A stretch of 64,000 nt of DNA from NCBI GenBank assembly GCA_026874595.1, contig CM049318.1, positions 29,044,956-29,108,955 on the forward strand, in the 5' to 3' direction. This DNA is from Sipunculus nudus. Lineage: Eukaryota; Annelida; Sipuncula; Golfingiida; Sipunculidae. Position numbers and translations under genes: made by a program. Below, piece after piece: positions 57,724 to 64,000 of the stretch (its first letter is position 1; the number at the start of each line of letters is the position of its first letter). The notes under the pieces are model-generated. The model was not told the origin of the DNA and searched no databases. It worked only from the letters and a program-made list of their open reading frames with translations.

Positions 57724-58795
57724 CTATAAAATCAGGAGTTTCAAGATGAACATACGATTTTCACATATCTTAAATATTATATTATGTATTTGCAATTCTA
57801 ATAATTAACTTGTTTCTTTTATTTCTCAAAGAGGGAGGTTTTATTTGACTTGTTTTGTTGGTAACAATCTAGGTTATTTGTGTACCATGCAAAGAACTTA
57901 TCGACATACAACTGGATAGCATGAAACGAGTTGGTACGTTTTGTCTGCGAAATTCTCTGGAGAGAAGGGGCTACAGGAAACATTAAAAATACATGGATTT
58001 TTTATCGGTCAACTTATATTTGAGTGTTTCTTCATTTTGTTAATAATTGTTCTTTTATTTTGTCTCGCGCTGAACGTTTTTATATGAAGTACTGTTTATA
58101 ATTGAAATTCTAATAAAAAAACTTTAACTACAGTTTCTATTAGATCGTGTTTGTAAACCTGTGTTGCATAATGTACTCTTAGTTACCAACCTTCTTGAAT
58201 ACTTCTCTTACTGAACACCCGTACGTTGAATAATACAATGGTAAGTTGTTTAGTGTCTTAGTAACCAACACTGTTCCATAATGTTAATTACCAACCGCTG
58301 TGTAAAGAGCGTTCTACCAACCATACATGTATATTCATAGTTCCCTCTATTACAGCAAATCATTTATTATTACTTTTTCATGACCATTAATAAAAATCAT
58401 GACCTTTTCTCACAACCTTGATAAGAATTTTTGCTCTTTGAAACAGACTAATAATATCAACTGTGGTCATTCGCATTTGCAGAATAACGTAAAAGAGAAC
58501 TTCAATAAACATATTAAAGGATCTGATATAGGGCTGAAATGATTTTAATTAACCACACCGTTATCGGTCTTCATTAAGCCAAATAACTTGGACAACATAA
58601 CAATGCCAATAGTGAGAGAAAGAACCACACATTTTGACGATATTAGACATTCTAATATGTCTTCTTTTTCTTGACTTGTTGAATATTTAATAAAATGTGA
58701 TTTTCTGTGTACTGATATGTCAGATTTAATAATTCATTACCATTTATTTCGGGCTTGAGAAACCTGATATAACATAACTTTAATCTAGGTTTTAC
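57724..58795 (-). other. Intron inside domain C, 1.1 kb
   Basis: Phase-0 intron. Non-coding; it contains a few tandem 'ccaac(c)..tgtg' words near 58150-58320. Confidence 0.7.
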
Positions 58796-59040
58796 CTGTA
58801 GTACATCTGGAGTCTGTGCTTCACGCATGATGTTACCAGAAGATTTGATGTAGGACCTTGTGTTTGACTGAGCTCCCAGCTGTACCTCGTAGTTCGGGTT
58901 TTCATACATGGCCTGCGGGCTCATAAGGATGTTAGCGTCCGCACACGCCTGCACTCTGAAGTTCAAGGTCATCTGACCTGTCCTTATCCAGAGATGTTCA
59001 TAACCAAACACCGAGGGCGTGTTTATCTGGTATGCACTAC
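58796..59040 (-). CDS. Methyltransf_FA domain C, first half
   Basis: 245 bp, phase 1 at the start (acceptor cctcaaacacag) and phase 0 at the end (donor GTAAAA). It encodes GSAYQINTPSVFGYEHLWI, TLNFRVQACADANILMS and NYEVQLGAQSNTRSYI, the typical F-x-V-x-A-x-x-D-A-x-I and YEVxLGxxxNxxS blocks. Confidence 0.87.
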
Positions 59041-59749
59041 CTGTGTTTGAGGGGAATAAATATTACCATATCCAAAATACGTTATGGGTAGATTTATTCT
59101 TTCATCTGAAAATTAAATCACTTAGTGTGAACAAAAATCATATATTGATTTGGTATGCACTACCTATGTTGAGGGGTAGAATAAATATTACCAGATCCAA
59201 AATATGTTATTGGTAGACTAACCATTTCTTTTGAAAATTAAATATGCTGGTGTGAAAAAAAAATTATTTGGTTATCTGGTATACACAGCATGTGTTCGAT
59301 GGGTACCACAAATATTACAGGACAAAAACTAATATAAGGGATACATTTATCATTTTATTTGAAAATTGTATCTATTCGTGTTTAATACGTTCTGTTAGAA
59401 TATTACCGTTTTTGTTTTTGAAATACTTGGGTCTGTATATATTTAGTCATATCACCATCTTGCTTGGCATATTTCTTAACTCAAATATAAGGGAGAATCA
59501 TTGTTTACACATATTGATCAATTAAAAAGTTTATTTATTTATCATTAACCTATATTTTGGCATTATTATCAATTTTGTTCCAATATTTTATGTTTTCGTT
59601 GTACAAATAAATAATTTTCAACTATTTGGAACAATATATTTTCAGATGGTAGGTGATACTGCATTAATTATCTTCAATAAGCAATAATACATAATTTACA
59701 TCAGGTACTGGGGTAAAATGTAAAAAAAGTCGACAAACAGTTTTCAAAC
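59041..59749 (-). other. Intron, 0.7 kb, with a local tandem repeat
   Basis: About 120-bp units are repeated in tandem near 59025-59340: (a/g)tatgcac(t)acctgtgtt, then gaataaatattacca, then atccaaaatacgttat. They extend from the exon edge into the intron, so exon-edge sequence (tggtatgcactacc) was duplicated into the intron. Confidence 0.65.
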
Positions 59750-59996
59750 CTTCGGGTCTGATAAACTCCCAGTAAGCCGTGTCGCTTGGTGATGCCACCC
59801 CCGCCGCGGTCACCGGAAACGGGTTTTGGTTCTGCCAGCTCAGCAGCTGACGGCCTCGATTAAGAGCTGATCCACTTCCCGCGACAATCACGCCACCCTC
59901 CCACGTGACCCAGTAGTACAAGATGTGTTCACACATTACCGCCTCGTTGTCTCCACGCATCGAGGAAGACGCCACTGTCCGCTCTTTGCCATTGAC
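59750..59996 (-). CDS. Methyltransf_FA domain B, second half
   Basis: 247 bp, phase 0 at the start (acceptor ctttgatag) and phase 1 at the end (donor GTTTGA, a weak site). It encodes VNGKERTVASSSMRGDNEAV, YYWVTWEGGVIVAGSG and the end AYWEFIRPE. Confidence 0.85.
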
Positions 59997-60162
59997 CTAT
60001 CAAAGATATTTAAGTAAAAGAGCTGTAAGGTTTTTGTAGTTTCTAAAGAAAGAGTTCAGAGGCCACGACTCCCGTCACTTTCCTAATAAAATTAGACCAC
60101 AATACAGAAAATTGTTTACGTCCCAGCAACTCCATTCACTTTGTAGCGCTCTCTAATAATGT

Positions 60163-60184
60163 CGGGGGGGGGGGGGGGGGGGGG
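60163..60184. repeat. Poly-G run
   Basis: Continuous run of about 22 G in the intron. It could form G-quadruplex structure on this strand. Confidence 0.85.
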
Positions 60185-60363
60185 AGATAGCAGGGATATA
60201 AGAAAAAGAAATAGCCATAAATCGCAATGTAAAGGGAACCTATGATTGAAAAACATAAGCTGGTGATCCAGTGTATCTCCGAAATGTCATGGATTGTTCA
60301 TTGGGTGTTATTCTAAACCTCTACAGATTTTCAGCTAATGTGTTTAGAGCTTTATGAGTAAAA

Positions 60364-60590
60364 TCCCAAACAGACAAAGTTACCAAGGTAAAGGATAATA
60401 CCTCCCTCCACCTAGCGGATGTATACGACAGATTCGAACAACATTACGATTGTATATATAATGTATATAGATGCTCCATTTGTACATTTGCGTGAACTTT
60501 AACGAGCATTAACGGCCACAAAAAATTTCTAACATTCCCAGCAACAGAATATTGTCAATGTGAGACTGGAACTGAACAACTGACTAGCTA
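60364..60590 (+). repeat. Dispersed repeat, second copy
   Basis: Matches 48375-48600 (see shared blocks there), with a 30-bp AT-rich expansion in the middle. Inserted in the intron of domain B, on the strand opposite to the gene. Confidence 0.65.
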
Positions 60591-61498
60591 TAAAAACAGT
60601 TCTAAGGAAATTATTCAACTACAGGCTAAAGATGTGCACATATATGCAATATGTGTATATTCCCTCATATGGTTTTTTTAGTGTGGTGGTTCCATGTGTC
60701 CGTCAGAATATATGCGGGGAGATATCCACAGGTGCGATTTTTACGAAATGTGTCTTAGAGGGATTCAGCGTAAAAATGACGTCACCCTACCAACATTTGA
60801 GAAAGTCCTGCGCTCGACCTACTCTAGCCATACATACATCTGCCAGTTCAAGCATATACGCATTTGCACTCATGGAAACACGGCTACTTTTTCACGCTAT
60901 TTCGAACATACTCGTTTACGCGCGCATGCAAACAAAGCTTAATATATATAAAACTGTTCTTTCTAGTCGGTTCGGTAATGCTGGTATACGCTCAATTGAG
61001 GTAGTAAAACAGGCAAACGATTTTTAACGTTGGTAAAGGTAAATACATATTTGACCAGGGAGGGTAATCCGGTAGTCTCAGAAACAGTAAACAGGAAGGT
61101 GCTATATCGTCTGTAATGATGGATATAGTGGAGTTTTATCAGAAGCAGTTTATATAGTAATGGTTTTATATCATTATTTATATCTAAAAACAACAAATAT
61201 GAAACCGTATAATGTTAACCTATAAAAATTTACTTTTATTAATCAAATGATGCCGGAGCACCTGTAGACAAATTAACACAGTAGCTCTCTGAATATTTGT
61301 AAACTTATTTCTGAATATATATATATATATATATATATATGAGCTAGGGTCCTCCTTGTGTTTTGTATATGTCTACAATTCAACTTACGTGACCTGATTT
61401 ACTACCTTATCTCTCATTTCAAATGAAAAAAAATCAACCGTAGAAAATGTGGGGACTATCGTTTTTAACAAACGTATAAAGTCTGGTATACATACTAC

Positions 61499-61695
61499 AG
61501 TCTGCAAGGAGACTGTCTTCTTGTTGACGGACAGTTGGTACACCTGACTTTTCACATTGCCACGGAACTGTACGAGAACAACCTTGACCGGTTGGCATGA
61601 CCGGACCCCAAAGGTCATGAACCTGGTGGAGGCGACAGGAACCCATATATTCTCAAATGAATTTTCCTTCCGTGTCTCCATAGTGATACCTTCCC
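61499..61695 (-). CDS. Methyltransf_FA domain B, first half
   Basis: 197 bp, phase 1 at the start (acceptor tatcactttcag) and phase 0 at the end (donor GTAGTA). It encodes GEGITMETRKENSFENIWV, FMTFGVRSCQPVKVVLVQF and SQVYQLSVNKK, a diverged first half. Confidence 0.83.
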
Positions 61696-62278
61696 CTGAA
61701 AGTGATAATATATCAAAATACTGTTACGTACCGAAAAGGTCTATTTGCTTTACATAGATAGACCTTGCTGCTTGTGCAACAGATATTTGAAAGCCTATAA
61801 CACAGGCATTCGAAAAGCGTAATCACACATGTAAACACACTGTTTTTATAGATATAACACATGGTATCCTTTCAAACTACCTGTGCTTATTGTCAAGGGT
61901 ATCATTTTCATTTTTCTGTATTTTGTGGTGACAAATGTGCTTTTTACCTTCACAATGAATATAAATAAAGTTACATATTGAAGCAGAAACCTAAAATGGT
62001 ACATACACGAAATTAATAATAGAATCAACACTTCTCTAGCACAAACATGCATGATGCCTTGTTGCGTATTTGTGTCATTTGAAAAAAAAACTTGATGCAA
62101 AGTAAATAAAATGCCAAAATATACCAGTCACTGCATTTAGACCTCCATTTGGTCACATTCTCATATGCTCATGAGGTAAAAAGAAGGAGAACAAAAAAGA
62201 TTAAAAAAAGATTTGGTTTGTTGAAGAGTCCAGTCTATATGACCCATGCAGAGAACGAAATGGTCTGTAACCACTCGC
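61696..62278 (-). other. Intron, 0.58 kb, with a GC donor
   Basis: Phase-1 intron. It starts GCGAGT on the minus strand rather than GT, a GC-AG intron if the call is right. No other feature. Confidence 0.55.
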
Positions 62279-62451
62279 CTTCAGAGTCGGCGTATTGCCA
62301 GTCGGTTTTCGCTGTGGTGCCTGTGGAAAAAGTAAGTGCTGCCACCTGGAGAGGAGGTGTGGTCAGAGTGATGAAACTTCCAACACCGGCAGTATCCCGT
62401 CCGGCATCCAGCTTGTTGTTCGCCCAGCGTACCCAAATAGACTTCATCTCA
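62279..62451 (-). CDS. Methyltransf_FA domain A, second half
   Basis: 173 bp, phase 2 at the start (acceptor gcgttccag) and phase 1 at the end. The end is placed at GAAG|GCGAGT because it keeps the frame and the phase shared by domains B and C (usual ending WxxxxxEG). It encodes EMKSIWVRWANNKLDAGRD to DWQYADSE. Confidence 0.75.
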
Positions 62452-63378
62452 CTGGAACGCAAAGATACAAAGCTTAAGTTCTTTTATATTAAAAAATATA
62501 AATAAATTGTGACAAGGATCCTTAGGAAATATGGATCCCGAGTTTCTACAAGTAATACTATTGTAGCATGTGTGTGTTGAACTCTTCAAAGACTTACGAA
62601 AAGTCATTCACCAGTGATGCTGTGCATTGTTTCATGGATATTTGAATTGGTCAAGTGTAAAGCTGTAAGCCAGAAAGGCCCTCGGAGGCGAAACCCTAAC
62701 AATAACATATTCTATGTAGGCTTGGACATCATTATCTGAAGATCAGGGAGTTTTCCGGTGGGCCGATGATATAAATTAAATTCTGATACCAGTGGGCCGA
62801 TGTAAAATATTTTGGACATCTTTCACTGCACTTTACTGAGCCTCTTTTCGTCCCAGTCTGGTTTTGTGTGTAGTTGAAGACTGGGAAAGATTCTGTATGA
62901 TATCTATTTGACTTCTATTAGATGATATCCATTGGACCTCCAATGGGTGATATCCATTTGAATTACGGTTGAAAGGAACATTTGTTAAACAGGTGACAGA
63001 TCGAGCAACATCCTTCCGCCAGAGGTAGTTTCTACTCAAAACGAACTTCTTCCAGTAAGGGACGGCCAGGACTACTTGTAACTGTCAAACATTAAAATCA
63101 GAATTTCTTACAGTTCAAGGAAACAACTTCTGTTTACAATTCACATGTGCATACTTACAAAATATTACTCATTCCACATACACCCATGTTAATGTAATTT
63201 GCCTTGAAACAAATCTTGTCCAACATATTTGAACGGAAAAATTGCCCACTTCACAACATCTTTACCTAGGCTGCCTGCGCATTCAGCACCCCGCTGCATT
63301 GTGGGTGCCAGATGTAGACGCCCACAAACCCTAAGCAGCAGAGTCTTACTCCTGTGATTCTACGAAGTGTGAACTCAC
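62452..63378 (-). other. Intron inside domain A, 0.93 kb
   Basis: Phase-2 intron. The frame at 62833-63039 has no family character. Three short direct words (gatatccattgg/ttg) recur near 62925-62960. Confidence 0.7.
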
Positions 63379-63634
63379 TTGCAATTTAACAACCCCGGGG
63401 TTAAAGCTGTGGCTGCAGGATTTGTGGATCGTCCTTGGTAAATCGCTGATTGTGTGTTCTTGGTGTGACCGAAGCGTACTGTGTAGAGAAGAGACGTCTC
63501 CTTCCACGCCTCGCTAAACAACCGGATACGGATGTCCTCACACGCCCTCACCCGGAAGGTGAAATTGGTCTTAGCCGGAAGTACCCAGATCTTGTTGTCG
63601 CGGTTGTCCTTCCCGTAAAACTGGTAAGTATCGC
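63379..63634 (-). CDS. Methyltransf_FA domain A, first half
   Basis: 256 bp, phase 1 at the start (acceptor ccattgacag) and phase 2 at the end (donor GTGAGT). It encodes GDTYQFYGKDNRDNKIWVL, FTFRVRACEDIRIRLF and LYTVRFGHTKNTQSAIYQG, which fits the family first half well. This is the most 5' exon visible. A phase-1 start implies more coding exons to the right of the window. Confidence 0.85.
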
Positions 63635-64000
63635 CTGTCAATGGAATGGCAAAATATTAGGCTGCAGTTATATATCCAAGAAGATATTATATTTGCTTTC
63701 TTATGATAAAAAAATATTATATTTGTATTATTAAACATTTTAATATGATCTGAAATAGACGTGTATGATGTCTGTATGTGCGCTCCTCTGCGGGAAAAAT
63801 GTTATATGTTGATAAATAATGGGGAAAATAAATACAATATAAGACTCGGGGGTGGGGGGTGGGGGGTATTACAGGTATGGCGACTAATGGCGTAGCCTAG
63901 TGGTAATGCGCTGGACTGTGGGTATCTCAAAAGAACCTATGGGATTTTGTCTCATATCGCAACGACAGGTTTTAAATTCCTGCGTATTTCTGGTTCCGTT
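63635..64000 (-). other. Intron, with a possible tRNA-derived repeat at the edge
   Basis: No further exon is seen. Sequence 63893-63903 (tagcctagtgg) fits a pol III A-box in a tggcgtagcctagtggtaat context, as in tRNA-derived SINEs. A degenerate B-box-like ggttttaaattcc follows near 63969. The element, if real, runs past the window edge. Confidence 0.35.

Larger units (their letters stand above)
59997..61498 (-). other. Intron inside domain B, 1.5 kb
   Basis: Phase-0 intron with a 22-G run (60163-60184), the dispersed repeat 60364-60590 and a TA tract (61316-61341). The open frames at 60632-61196 are not supported as genes. Confidence 0.7.

Noticed and set aside
62833-63039. Frame between the two halves of domain A, considered as an extra exon
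   Set aside because: The flanking exons join exactly in phase 2 without it, and it lacks Methyltransf_FA character.
1-64000. CRISPR arrays, bacterial operons or prophage
   Set aside because: Introns, LTR and LINE elements and poly(A) signals show a eukaryotic genome; no spaced direct-repeat array of CRISPR type is present.

Overview
This is eukaryotic nuclear DNA, most likely from a marine lophotrochozoan such as a bivalve mollusc. I infer this from the AT-rich, intron-rich layout, the dense dispersed repeats, a multi-domain farnesoic-acid-O-methyltransferase-like (Methyltransf_FA) membrane protein, and the mix of Ty3/Gypsy-type, Jockey-type and inverted-repeat elements. The species cannot be named from the sequence. 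Host coding sequence is sparse: one unrecognised 3' terminal exon (3381-3541, +), one intronless condensation-domain gene (25855-27276, -), and the 3' half of a transmembrane gene with repeated Methyltransf_FA domains (53333-63634, -, continuing past the right edge). The rest is mostly mobile DNA.

Layout. 1-7055: dispersed repeats carrying nuclear-receptor-like half-sites, a terminal exon with its 3' UTR, and a near-perfect 42-bp-arm hairpin. 7056-23782: a head-to-tail duplication of a ~3.15 kb unit. Each copy contains two different inverted-repeat elements with ~170-180 bp arms. The second copy is interrupted by an 11.0 kb LTR retrotransposon (11316-22286, minus strand) with nearly identical 2.37 kb LTRs, a tRNA-Pro-type primer binding site, a 4-bp target duplication and several broken frames. 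23783-25854: repeats and AT microsatellites. 25855-27276: condensation-domain gene. 27.3-42.1 kb: a long retroelement block whose + strand is A/C-rich and G/T-poor. It holds a decayed Jockey-type LINE (about 28.0-32.1 kb), then three tandem, strongly diverged ORF1-only ('half-LINE') units. A structured RNA module with compensatory hairpin changes recurs in this block, followed by a five-copy ~250 bp tandem array and further hairpins. 42.1-53.0 kb: mostly non-coding, with a 116-bp perfect palindrome, an orphan copy of the structured module, and a hAT-type non-autonomous element with an exact 8-bp target duplication. 53.3-64 kb: the Methyltransf_FA gene.

How the parts work together. The Methyltransf_FA gene is modular. 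Each domain is bounded by phase-1 introns, three of the four domains carry an internal intron, a 21-bp microexon forms the linker, and the last exon encodes the membrane helix and a short cytosolic tail. The LTR element shows a full replication layout: CCAAT and CRE motifs, AATAAAG, a primer site, Gag with zinc knuckles, a GGGAAAC -1 slip site, then PR-RT, RNase H and IN, and a polypurine tract. This copy has frame breaks. The most unusual region is 33.3-39.4 kb, the repeated [structured 5' module - zinc-knuckle ORF1 - GCAGCTGG-type 3' module] arrangement with no reverse transcriptase of its own.
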